A stretch of 64,000 nt of DNA from Bipolaris cookei (taxonomy: Eukaryota > Ascomycota > Dothideomycetes > Pleosporales > Pleosporaceae), in NCBI GenBank assembly GCA_002286855.1, contig NRSV01000085.1, positions 1 through 64,000 on the forward strand, in the 5' to 3' direction. How positions within the stretch are numbered: position 1 is the first letter of the stretch; the number at the start of each line of letters is the position of its first letter. Made by a program: the position numbers and the translations under genes. Below are positions 35,370-45,649 of the stretch, one piece after another. The notes beneath the pieces were generated by a model. It was not told the DNA's origin. It did not search any database and saw only the letters and a list, made by a program, of their open reading frames with translations.

Positions 35370-36322
35370 AGTGTGTAATAAGTATCTCTTGTGAACACAG
35401 AGTAGAATGACTTTTACTATTCGGAATTTGCGCCGATTGCATCTGGTAAGCGTAGAATTAACATTGCAAAAGATTTTAGATGGGGAACGTTGATCAAATC
35501 ATCAAGAATATGAGAAAGATTAATCCTTTTCGATGCCATATGAATCTACGTATCCATTAAAATACTTTACTAAATCTACATTCCGATTCAGCACTACTTT
35601 CATTCATAAGCACCTTCAACAACCAAATAACGTACCTATCCTCCACTAACAAATCACAAAAACAAACCTCATTCCGTTCCATACCTCTAACGGAGCACAC
35701 TCCCATCATCATACCATTTCACCCCTTTGCGCCAAACATCTTACACCAGAAGCACCAGTCTCACTGATTACCCAACGCAGCTCTCCCAAGCCCCATACTT
35801 TCTTTTCCCCCATACGCGAACACCGGCGACACTAACCTATTGTTAGCCAACCAAAATAAATAAATTAATAGTCTAGTCTAACATCCCCCGTGTGCCGAAA
35901 ACCTACTCATGTTCTGCATCACAACAACGTCAACACATGTCAAAACGCGTCAATATTCTCGGAAAACACTCTTCCTAACTCAGCCGTGGTCTTTTACTCT
36001 CTACTCTTTCTGATCAGCTCTGTTGCGCCAACAATACCATATTTCGTCGTCGACGTGCACAACAGCTTGGGCTCGGTCGGCCTTGGACGGGTTCTAGAGC
36101 TGATGCATCCTCACAAAAGTCTGCTCAGCTGCATAAACACACGCTATGGATGTATTCCGAATGCAGCCTCTATATCTGTGTACTATCCGCATATCAGTGG
36201 TGTTGAGTTGAGTGCCTTTGTCGAGCGGGATCGTCAAGCGAGAGACCCACTTCGCACCTGTACCGAAATGTCGAAAAGAGACTAGCGGTATGCTAGCAAT
36301 GCTGACATCATCGCTCGACGTA
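35370..36322. other. AT-rich intergenic
   Basis: Nothing recognisable; frames at 35890-36285 and 36094-36423 lack motifs. Confidence 0.45.
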
Positions 36323-37572
36323 ACGTGCTCCACCATTAAGCTGCGCACCCCACCAAACTTGACGCGACGCTCTACACAACCGCCACAATGCCGCGACAAC
36401 AACGCTCTATACAGACTTCTCATGAAGGCAGAATACGTCTTGCTATAGATTCCTGTCGTAACAATTCAAATCAATCTATCCACGCTCTTGCTAAAGCGTA
36501 CAATGTGCCAAAATCAACACTATATACGTGCCTCCACGGTACCTAGCCACGATCAGAGACCGTCTCTGTTAACCGCAAACTACAACTTATTGAGAAGTAG
36601 TATCTCGTACAATAGATCCTAGCCCTTGATGAGCGTTGTTTTCCGCCCTACATTTTTGACGTGTGACGAATGGCAGACGCGTTACTCGCTGCGCGTGGCC
36701 AAGATCCACCTCCACAACCTGTAGGCAAGAAATGGGTGTCACGTTTTATCCAGAGCTAGCCAGAGCTTCAGAAAAAGTGGAGTAGAATGCTTAATAACCA
36801 GTGCGCTCTTTCTGAGGGTCCTATCGCAATTACAGCCTGGTTTAAGCTAGTTGGGGAGACGCGCCAAACGTACACCATCTCCGCTACAGACAACTATAGA
36901 TAACAACGCCGCAATACCGGTAGAAACACCGTATACAGTAGCCCAGCTTCAGCATCAGACAAAAAATTTTCAGGAACAGCTGCATCGGCAATCACGGAGC
37001 CGAACAAGCCAGCTTTACGCCAGGTTATTAAAGACTGTCAAATAGCGATGCAATGAGCAACTATACTTTTTGAAGAGAATAAGAAGCTACGTTAAGGCAG
37101 TGAGCGCCAGCGACGAAAGCAGAACCAACGGCGTCAATATATTGCTTCTGATGGAGTGCTCCAGGTGCAGCAGGCTCAGCAGCTTGCGCCAGAGGCAGAA
37201 AGAGTGGTTGGAGAGGCTGAACAGGGTGAAGGCAGTCAGCGACGTCAGCGCGCGCCGCCAACGTGCACGAAGTGCCACGTTCAAGGACACACTCGCGCTT
37301 CGTGAAGAGGTAGATAATAAATCATATTTCTTAATTTTATCTCATTTCAATGCGTCGTTGTGGATCAGTTGCGCAGAGAGTCACATCAATTTGGGTGAGG
37401 TGTCCAGCTTACTGATCCTTGACGTTAGTAAGAAAGTACAATTTGAGTTAACCACAGCAAGAATAATAATGAAATCCACCCATCCTTATATCCTCATTGC
37501 TTTCAGCTCTGCCATCAGACTTCTGACCTCCCATCACTGATGGCACTATCTTGGCGTAATGGTACATCACGT
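36323..37572 (+). mobile_element. internally deleted pogo-like element (about 1.25 kb)
   Basis: The left end reads TA-ACGTGCTCCACC (TA at 36321-36322), the same ACGT start as the two elements in the first 6 kb. A weaker inverted match (about 14 of 20 bases) ends at 37572, where the flanking TA has become GA. Between them lies only a broken transposase. The left boundary is fairly good and the right one tentative. Confidence 0.55.
36388..37305 (+). pseudogene. pogo transposase pseudogene with large internal deletion
   Basis: The N-terminal part is readable as MPRQQRSIQTSHEGRIRLAI, HALAKAYNVPKSTLY, MADALLAARGQDPPPQPVG and KKWVSRFIQS, interrupted by many TAG and TGA codons at places where relatives have Gln or Arg. 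After ITAWFKLVGETRQTY the sequence jumps to the C-terminal region (TPYTVAQLQHQTKNFQEQL, a coiled region, QRRQYIASDGVLQVQQAQ) and a zinc-knuckle-like end (CTKCHVQGH). The whole DDE catalytic core is missing. The protein is dead. Confidence 0.8.
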
Positions 37573-37853
37573 GACTCTGCTTGCCCAGCGATGATTATTA
37601 CCTTCTGACGCAGACCTTTGTAGACTCTGGTTTACAACCGTGCCACCTCTGGTTCCTTGTCTGGAGTCAAGGAGACAATCCTTCTTGTTAATTGCAACAA
37701 CAAGATAGTAGCCATTATCGCCAGCGCACTTACTAGTGGACTGGCTTTAGCGTTTATACATAGGAGCCTTACATTACTTATGCGAACTTCGAGCTGGTGC
37801 TTAAGTGTATGTTAATATGGCTAAAATCGCTACTACTAAGCTTTACCCTATCC
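37306..37853. other. intergenic / transposon flank
   Basis: AT-rich sequence between the element and the NLR gene; the first 270 bases belong to the tentative element. No gene. Confidence 0.45.
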
Positions 37854-40800
37854 CTATCTCCACCTAAGCTTTCTCAGTAGCCTCTTTCTCTTTGAAGTGG
37901 GCTGGATTGGTGATAATCTAAAATCAGCCTGGATTTGTGGAAAGTCCTGACCATCAACCGACATTTTATTAGCAGAGACGTCTACTCCTTCCTCTTCTTC
38001 CTCCATTCCTAGAGCCTCTATGTTGTCATGTAAAATCTGGCACTTCTCATGGTCCTGCCCGAAGATTTTTTTATAGCCTAGCAGAGCCTGCGAGTACCAG
38101 TGTCGAGCATCCTCTATTGTGAGGGGCTGCGCAAAGGTTGCCGATGTCTGGTAACAAGATTGTATTCGATAGAGAACTGAGCTTCTGAGCTACGTAGCTA
38201 TCTATATACAGTGCTAGCTGCCCCTGCACAATCGAGTCGATAAGACCTAGTCGCTCCGGTTGTCGGTCAGAGCGCACCGAGTCTCGGCGAGACTCGGAGC
38301 TCTAGGTGGCATCCGGATTTTAGGAGCAGGCTGAGATTCCATCGAGGTACAACACACCAACTAGGCTCTAGCCTATCACATCTATGCGGCCCTGGCTTTC
38401 GCGCAGATGAGCAAAAGCCCACATGTTTTTTAGTGCTGGGACGCAAGTAGGAAGATTATCCGGATGAACAGCTCTCACATAACCGTCTAGGGCACGCTGG
38501 TACATGTGCTCTGCTTGGCCTAGCTTGCTTAGGTCTGCGTAGAGGTTGCCCAAGTTGTTAACGGTGGCGAGTGTAGATGTGTGGTCTGGCCCCCATGCCT
38601 TCTCGTATCCAGCCAGCGCTCGCTGTAGCATCTGCTCAGCTTGATCGAGCTTGCCTAGAGCTTTGTAGAGGTTGCCCAAGTTGTTAACGGTGGCGAGTGT
38701 AGATGTGTGGTCTGGCCCCCATGCCTTCTCGTATCCAGCTAGCCCACGCTGGTACATATGCTCTGCTTGCTGCCTATCCTCATCGTGAAGTAAATATCCA
38801 AGCACGTGAAACGATCCTGGCTGTATCAAACCCTCGACAGCCCCTTCCTCATTTGACCTACTAGCACTCACTATCCGTTCACTTACACGAAGAGTATGGG
38901 CCATAATCCTCTTTCGTTTCGTCCAGAACTTTGTTTCCAACTCCAAAGGCACGCTTGATGCCACCAGCTCTGCTGCCAAGCAACCCAGCTCGCGCCGCTC
39001 CTCACCTCCTACTAAGTAGCCACACCATTGATGCAGTACCGAATGCATCGAGTAGCTTTCCGTACCTTCTTTACCTTCAACGAGCGAATAACGAGATAGC
39101 AGTCCCATCGTGTCAGCAAAAGACAACTCATCCCCAGCAATATCTAGTAGCCACTCAGGAACTTCCCTCCTAGCAACCAAGTCTATGCCTGCTGTGATCA
39201 GCTCGTACCATAGGTCTCTATTGTCCAGGAACCCCCACAGCTTGAGCAGACAAGCCGCTTCTTCGCTCTGCTTCTGCACCTGCTCGTACGATATGGTCCA
39301 AGTAGTCAATACGCTTCGATCGCCATACTCTCGTAGCGGAAAGTGCTTCTGCTGCTTCTCCATCAGACGCCCCCATGTGCTATTGTAGTGCTTCACATAC
39401 GTAGCCGCTGACATGTTAGTCTCGCGTATGTATGACCCGGCCTGCATAAGAGCTAGTGGAAGTCCGTGAAGCAGCTCAAGCACTACATGTGCGTCTATTC
39501 ACGGTGTATTAGTGAAGACGTCTCGGCTGAAACTATAGAGTTTTGCTTATACCTTGAAGCGTTCTCTTGGCGTTGTTCTCAAGCATAGTACGGGCCTGCT
39601 CTACTGTCACTGTTCCTACCTTGACGCCAGACCCGAGCTGCTGCAGACTGGCCAGCCGACTCGTGATCAGGATCGACCCGTGGTCTGCGTCTGGGAAGTA
39701 CTCCTTCACGTCGTACGCCTGCGGATCGTCTCGATCGTGATAGTCGCGATCAATGTTATCTATGATTAGTAGCCAGTGGGAATTTGACGACACGGATAGC
39801 CACTGCTGACACTCGCGCACCGCCACGTCAGCCTCGACTGTAGCCTGGCTAAGGCTCTGCAAGCCGTTAGCCGTCAACTCACTGTGTGGAAGTCTTTTCG
39901 CCATGTTGATAAACGACTGCTTCAGGCTGGCTTCTGACGACCCATCTAGCCAGAACACTGCGCTGAACCGACCGTGGTGCTTTCGCGCAAACTCCACCAC
40001 TAGCTGTGTCTTGCCAATGCCACCTAGTCCGTAGATGACCACGAGGTTTCGACGACTCGTAGTTAGTGGAGTATTAATAAGAGCCCTCTCAAGTGCTTGC
40101 ATCTCGGCCTCTCGGGCGACGAACTGGCTTATAATAGGCACGCCTCGGAGACTAAAGTCGATCTTATGCTTGCTAACACCTAGCGCGCTTAGCTAAACGT
40201 AGTAGGGACTACTCTTATGTATAGTTACATTGAGATCGCGCCCACAAGAGCTGAGGAGACGCATTAACTATGCCCTCTATTACTTCCGCTACCGTCTGAA
40301 AGTCTTCCTCTTGAGCATCCTCAAACTTGTTCATGTCAAAATGCGTCCGCGACAGCGACAACTTGCTCGTCGCCTCAGAGAGGTCAAGACACCCAGCATG
40401 CTGACTAACTACAAACCTCTGTAGTTGTTAGCATAGCTACTATATACTGTGTTAGTCCGACTCACAATCCGATCCTGCTTGCCGACGATTCTCCCCACGT
40501 TGCTTGACTTGAGCTCGAAGAAACACACGACCCGAGTCTTGTTTGTCTGATCCCGCATCTTCTTCAGGAAGCTATCCACCACGTCCTGCAGATATGCATT
40601 CCCTGGCTGCAGCACGTCGAGTGCGGCAGGCTGCACCTGGTCGTCGTGGTACTCACGCCGCGCTGCCTCGAGCATCTCCATCTGGTTCATCCCCTCGGCG
40701 CCTCGGAAGGGCGTGCCGAAGAAGATTAGGCCAGTCGTGGATGAAAACACCCCAGGCCATTCCTTAGGGTACTGCTCGGCTTCTAGGAGTGCCTATAGAA

Positions 40801-41236
40801 ACGTTTAATGACTAATATGTCTTCATCTCGTCCATCTATCCGTCCCCTTACCTTTAGCACAACCAGGCCGCCAAAGCAGTGGGCTACAAACACCAGCGGA
40901 CGAAACGGAACATCCTAGTACAGCGCGCGTTTGGCGCTACTACTGGCAGCATGTCGTCCTCAATGAGCCAGTTGCGCCATTGCGGCTCTTCTGCCGTGCC
41001 AGCATTCTTGCACCAGCTGTCGTCGGGATGGGCGCCGAGACCGTGGACTGCGACGATGCTAGCCGGATCGCTGTGAGTCGTGTGCAGATGACCGTTGCAG
41101 GCAAACGTACTCGATGCTCTGCGCTTCTGCGGGTGCTTTACGGAGCACCTTTAGGCCTACGTCTTTGCTAGTGACTGGCCGAACCTAGCATCGCGTTAGC
41201 CTCGACGCGCGCCTCTTCCATGCTAGGACCCACCAT
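37854..41236 (-). pseudogene. NLR-like STAND gene (alpha/beta hydrolase, NB-ARC, TPR) with disrupted N-terminal domain
   Basis: Reconstructed exons: about 41111-41236, 40852-41070 (broken), 40466-40792, 40229-40418, 39553-40179, 38380-39494 and 37854-38111; introns are 40-59 bp except the last (268 bp). The N-terminus is a SesB-like hydrolase (IVAVHGLGAHPDDSW, VFVAHCFGGLVVLK, TGLIFFGTPFRGAEGM). NB-ARC follows: FSLRGVPIISQFVARE, Walker A VIYGLGGIGKTQLV, Walker B WLLIIDNIDRD. Then come a winged-helix region and about four 42-residue TPRs (AGYEKAWGPDHTSTLATVNN), the last completed by the final exon, with a basic KRKRLLRKLRWR tail. Damage is limited to the 5' part: a stop and shift near 41175, and about 50 residues lost with a frame change near 40910-40925. 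NB-ARC and TPR exons stay open. Such proteins act in fungal heterokaryon incompatibility and non-self response. Confidence 0.75.
38539..38739 (-). repeat. 126-bp TPR-coding repeat, 75 bases identical between units
   Basis: Positions 38539-38613 and 38665-38739 are identical, 126 bases apart, which equals one 42-residue TPR unit. Identity drops on both sides. This is a homogenised repeat inside the NLR gene. Confidence 0.93.
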
Positions 41237-41824
41237 TGCTGATTGTATGAGAGCAGTGTCTGCTAGCACTGTTAGACGAGGGCTTTGAGGCGACAGGAAG
41301 CGGTGGGCGAGATGAGGGGAGATGATAGAAAAGGAGAGATGAAATCAAAGCATAGAGAGCGGCACAGCGACGCCAGCGGCCAGGCTGAAATGCAAGGCTG
41401 AGACAAGGCTGAGCGTCGCAAGCGTTGGCTGTTGTAGCGCTGCGCCGCACCGCCTTCACCTGCATCGAGCTGGCTGGCTTGCGCCAAAATTGTGTGGGAG
41501 GAAGTCATTGCCGTCGCAACCCACACAAAGGCGCATTCTGTGGATGACGCCGTGCTGTCGGGTTCTCTACTATGCTATCTTCTGTCCCGCATTATGTATT
41601 TCTCCTAACTGTCAGTAACGCTACTGGGCATCAATTCGATTACTATGGTATCGTTTGCTGTGCCTTCTCACACGTCGAATTCTGAATAAGGCGGTCGTCA
41701 TCGTCAGCGTCTACGCGCTGCCGGGCTGCTGCTATTACTGTTAGACGCTAGCCCACACACTCAACCTCATGCTGCTTCTGCATTCCTCGTTCTGCCCTTC
41801 ACTAGCATCACTGCCTCCACTGAC
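41237..41824. other. intergenic between the NLR gene and transposase relic
   Basis: Presumed promoter of the NLR gene and left flank of the next element. I could not find clear inverted repeats for that element here. Confidence 0.45.
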
Positions 41825-43106
41825 ATGAACAGAACTACCCTGGCGCTGGCACAAGACCTGCTTTACGGTGTATCTAGAACATACGCTGTCGTAGCAGAAC
41901 AAACTAACGTTCCTCTTTCTACCCTTCGCCACCGTCATCGAGGTCGGCCCTCGAAATAACAATCTGCCCAACATTGGCAGTATCTCACACCAAAGGGAGA
42001 GAGAGCCCTTGTGAACTTTCTGATGCTAATGAGTCACATTGGACTGCCTGTGCAAATCAAGCATGTACCTGCACTAGCCTTTGTTGTCGCCCGCCAGCAG
42101 TTGACGCCGAACAAACGAAGCAAGCCGCCAGGCAAAAACTGGGCTCGATCCTTTGAGAAGCGCCATTCAGAGCCCAGAGCAAGAACAGTAAGACCCATAT
42201 AATGGAAGCGCTATAGCAACAGCATACACGATAAGATCACGCGATGGTTTGAGGTGATTAGGAAGGTGCTGCAGGACCCGGCAGTCCTGCCAGAGAATGT
42301 CTATAACATGAATGAGACAGGAGTGATGCTTAGCATGCTAGGCTCTGCCAAAGTGCATATAGGTAGGGAAGATTTACGAGACTATAGAGGCGCTAGAGAT
42401 CCTCGAGCACTGCTTCGAGAACAACACCATTCTTTGCCGTCTTCCCTCTCACACTTCGCATAAGCCTCAGTTCTGTGATATCGGAGTCTTCGCGCCCATG
42501 AAGGCAGCCTATCGCGACCAAGTTGAGAGACTGTTTCGCAGAGGCGCCGACACAGTTGGGAAGGAGCACTTTACCTCTCTCTACAACCCCGCAAGCAACA
42601 AGACGTTTATTAAAAGGTATATCATAGTTACGCGGGCTGCAAGCGGTCTGCATCCGTTTAACCCCGGCAGAGTACTTAAGGATATGCCTAAGCCTCCTGC
42701 CGAACTGACTATTCTGCCACATGCTAGTGCAGGGTCTTACAAGCCAGACGAAATGCCGAAGACGCCTGTGACACCCGTCACAACAAAAGCCCTCGCGTTG
42801 TTGCACGATCTAATTGAGCAGAAGACTTGTGCATCTGAACAGACTACCCACAGCGCCTGCAGAAGCATGTACAGAAGCTCGCCAGTGCCGCGCAGATCAC
42901 TTTCGCTGAACGAGCCCTTCTGCAGCGCCAAAATCGGTTCTTTGACCCAAATGAACCAGGAAGCAAAGGCTCGCCGATCAACCAAGTCGGAGCTGCTAGG
43001 AAGGGCGAAGGTGATGAATTACGAGGACCTGCAGAAGGCACGTGCGAAGCGTGCAGCGTGCAGCGAAAGCGAGAGGTGGATATCGTCAGCCAGACATCAC
43101 AGCTAA
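41825..43106 (+). pseudogene. second lineage of pogo-type transposase, internally deleted
   Basis: Starts at the ATG 41825 (TTLALAQDLLYGVSRTYAVV, then VPLSTLRHRHRGRPSK), a different helix-turn-helix lineage from the Fot1-like copies. It continues WQYLTPKGERALVNFLMLMS, PPGKNWARSFEKRHSE and the DDE start VYNMNETGVMLSMLG. After EDLRDYRGAR it jumps into ILEHCFENNTILCRLPSHTS and the late DDE segment CDIGVFAPMKAAYRDQVERL, so the middle catalytic Asp region is gone. In-frame TAA/TAG codons (for example after RPSK at about 41957) and shifts confirm decay. The C-terminal part stays open to 43106. Element ends were not found. Confidence 0.75.
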
Positions 43107-43119
43107 TGTTGCTAACCCT

Positions 43120-43796
43120 GCCAGGAATATCCGCACCGCCCACTAATCTCTATTGTGCACTGCTTTGGCGGGCTAGTTATGCTAAAGGTGAGCAGGTGAG
43201 GAAAAACGTACGGCTAAGGCTCGATAGGCACTCCTAGATGCTCAGCACAATGAGAGCGAGTGGCCTGGCACATTCGCATCGACTACGGGCCTCATCTTCC
43301 CCGGCACGCCTTTCCGCGGTGCCGAGGGAATGAGCCAGGTAGAGATGCTGGCGGCGGCGCAGCGTGAGTAGCAGCAGGACGAGATCCAGCCAGAGGTGCT
43401 GAAGATACTAGAACCGGGCAATGAGTTCCTGCAAGAGGTGGTGGACCAGTTTGGAAGGACGCGGAAGCAGGCAAGTAGGGCGCAGGTTGCCTGCTTCTAC
43501 GAGATCAAGACAGGTAACATAGGAAGAATTATGGGAAAGAGCGACCGGACGGTAAGTTGGTGTGCGTAGTATTTATCTTACTAGGACTGGTTGTATGTCC
43601 AGCGGTTCGTCGTGAGCGAGAGCTCTGGCTGTCTTGATCTATCTGATGCTACGAGCAAGTTCTCACTCTCGCGGACGCACCTCGATATGAATTAGTTTGG
43701 AGAACCGGCAGAGGAAGACTGAGACGATGAGCGATGTGGTGAAGGGTATGATCGAGACGTCACCAGTGCTGATGCTAGCCCGGTCACAGTGTAGAA
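43120..43796 (+). pseudogene. inverted, decayed second copy of the SesB-like hydrolase domain
   Basis: Parallels the NLR hydrolase exons in the opposite orientation: SIVHCFGGLVMLK, intron, LLDAQHNESEWPGTFASTTG, LIFPGTPFRGAEGMSQVEML, EFLQEVVDQFGRTRK, GNIGRIMGKSDRT, intron (about 43552-43601), RFVVSESSGCLDLSDATSKF, SLSRTHLDMN. It even keeps the two introns at the same places. A TAG replaces a codon after QRE (about 43369-43371), another follows HLDMN, and a one-base shift near 43720 moves the end (VVKGMIETSPVLMLARSQ) to another frame. The start of the hydrolase is missing where the transposase relic abuts, so that insertion may have removed it. Confidence 0.75.
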
Positions 43797-44480
43797 GCAC
43801 TATCGCCAATGCAACAACTATCCAGCATCAGCTCAACATTACGATCAATTGTGCAAGACCGACTGAAGTCCTGGAACAAGCTCGTAGAAAAATTGCTGGG
43901 GATGAGCTGTTGGCTAAGCAGGTTAATAAGCGATCCGCTTAAAAAGATGCCGATCTTCTTGAATCAGTTAAGGGAATCAAAGCCGTACTTTGGTATTTAC
44001 TATTCGGGTTTGGATAGTTCTTCTTCACTGGTTTACAACTGTTGGGACTAGCCGGAGCTTCCTATATGATTAATCTCACAAAGGGAGCGGTCGAAGCGAA
44101 AGACGATAAGTCTTTACCAGAACAAGCTGTCATTGGCAACAACAACATGACTACAGCAGTCCAAGAATCTCTCGAACATATTCAGTGGGACGCTAAGACG
44201 TTAAGCGGATGCTTCCGGCCAATGCATGACCTCTCAAAATCAGAGGCAAACCAAGGTCAGCAGGCAAAAGAGAGAAAAAATAGTAAATGCAGAAGCTCGT
44301 ACCAAGGTCTGTACCAACGAGGAGGACACAAGAAATTTCAAGACCTTTGAAGATGATTTGCGAATGCCAATGGATGAATATCGGGAATTGCAAGAAAAAC
44401 TTAAGTTGGTTCAGGCTGGCTCGAAGGAATCGAAGACGCTGCTAGAACGTGAAGTGCACATTGGATTATGGTATTGCTAG
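43797..44480 (+). pseudogene. unidentified membrane-protein relic following the hydrolase copy
   Basis: Continues the frame of the shifted hydrolase end: IQHQLNITINCARPTEVLEQ, then a stop (TAA, at about 43939), DADLLESVKGIKAVLWYLL, a stop (TAG), and FFFTGLQLLGLAGASYMINL. This gives one or two hydrophobic helices, followed by a hydrophilic AVEAKDDKSLPEQAVIG and SLEHIQWDAKTLSGCF region. A frame change at an A run (about 44274-44280) leads to IVNAEARTKVCTNEEDTR and MDEYRELQEKLKLVQAG, a coiled-coil-like end. I do not recognise the family. It may have been the second half of a hydrolase-membrane fusion. Confidence 0.45.
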
Positions 44481-45649
44481 ATACCCAGGGTTTTTTCCTG
44501 CGAAGAGACGAATTGTAGGAAATAATTAGATACTTAGGTATCTATCCCGAGACTCTGTACGCCTTTGGTCCTGGTTGAGTTTGCTGTGGTGGATGTTATG
44601 ACTGGCATGCCGGCACACAGGGTTTTTGTAGAGCAAGAAAGGAGATTGTATTATCAATATCTAAAATGAGTGTACACGGACGCTCGTTTATATAGTAGAG
44701 GGGAAGAGAGCGCTGTTTGTATAGTGAATTGCGCAATAGAGAATAAGTCACGTGATAGAACTTGCAATCCAACAGTTTTCTGTCACATGCGGAGGGATAG
44801 TACAACCATAATGTGACCTCGATACTCTGGATGCCTAACTCCACAAACAGCCTCTCAGCATACCATTGCACGAATAAGACAAGCCGTACTCCCAACCTCG
44901 TAAAGTAGTTTGAACACACGGAAAGAAGTAAACGTGCCTTGTGATGCGAAAGCCACTTCCTACATTCACCGTTTACCATAGTTCATCGTGCAATTTAGGT
45001 TTAGTCTAATCTAAAATCCAGACGCCCCCCTGTCCCGCAGATGCGCACGACATACGGAGTATAGAGATGCTACAAGATCCGTGGCGCAACAGTGATGCGC
45101 CAATCGGAATAAGTAGTCATCATGCGGGGGACTCCCAAGTGCCAAGACAATACAGCCCATTTTGACATGTGGCGTTGACAAAGTAAATGAGTAAGCGAAT
45201 CACAGAGTTGTGCTCAGATATAGTCGTACAAGCGACGACGGTGCAGGCCAAAGTAAAACGCCCGCTCTAGCGATGATCGGATCTCGTAGCCGAATCAACG
45301 AGGAAAGCGCCATTCGATAGTCGTGGGACCGATGATGGGCTGGGGGTTCAAAGTAAGAGGGACTGGCCGTGTGTGAGCGCCACAATCAATAGTGATGTAG
45401 ATCGTTCTACGGAAAGGCTCGGGAGGGCCCGCGCCAGACACGATCGTTGGACTATTTTGGACTGATGTGAGCGAAGATGGTCAGTGGTGATGGATCACAG
45501 ACTTGCACATGATGATGTGCTAACGGTCGGGCTGAGATGGAGATGAGGATAGGCAAGGCGGTGCTGTGATGTAGCTTGGGGTATATTAAGGGAGCCTGAC
45601 GCACATTTTACAGTCAGCATCTCAGACTTAGACGAGAGAAGTAGAGATA
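44481..45649. other. intergenic, right border of the accessory island
   Basis: No gene is supported. A minus-strand frame at 44596-44979 lacks motifs. The last 60 bases are the probable leader of the secreted-protein gene. Confidence 0.5.

Noticed and set aside
40793..40925. A 29-base intron that would repair the NLR hydrolase frame
   Set aside because: Too short for any known fungal spliceosomal intron, and about 50 residues of the fold would still be missing, so a deletion is the better reading.
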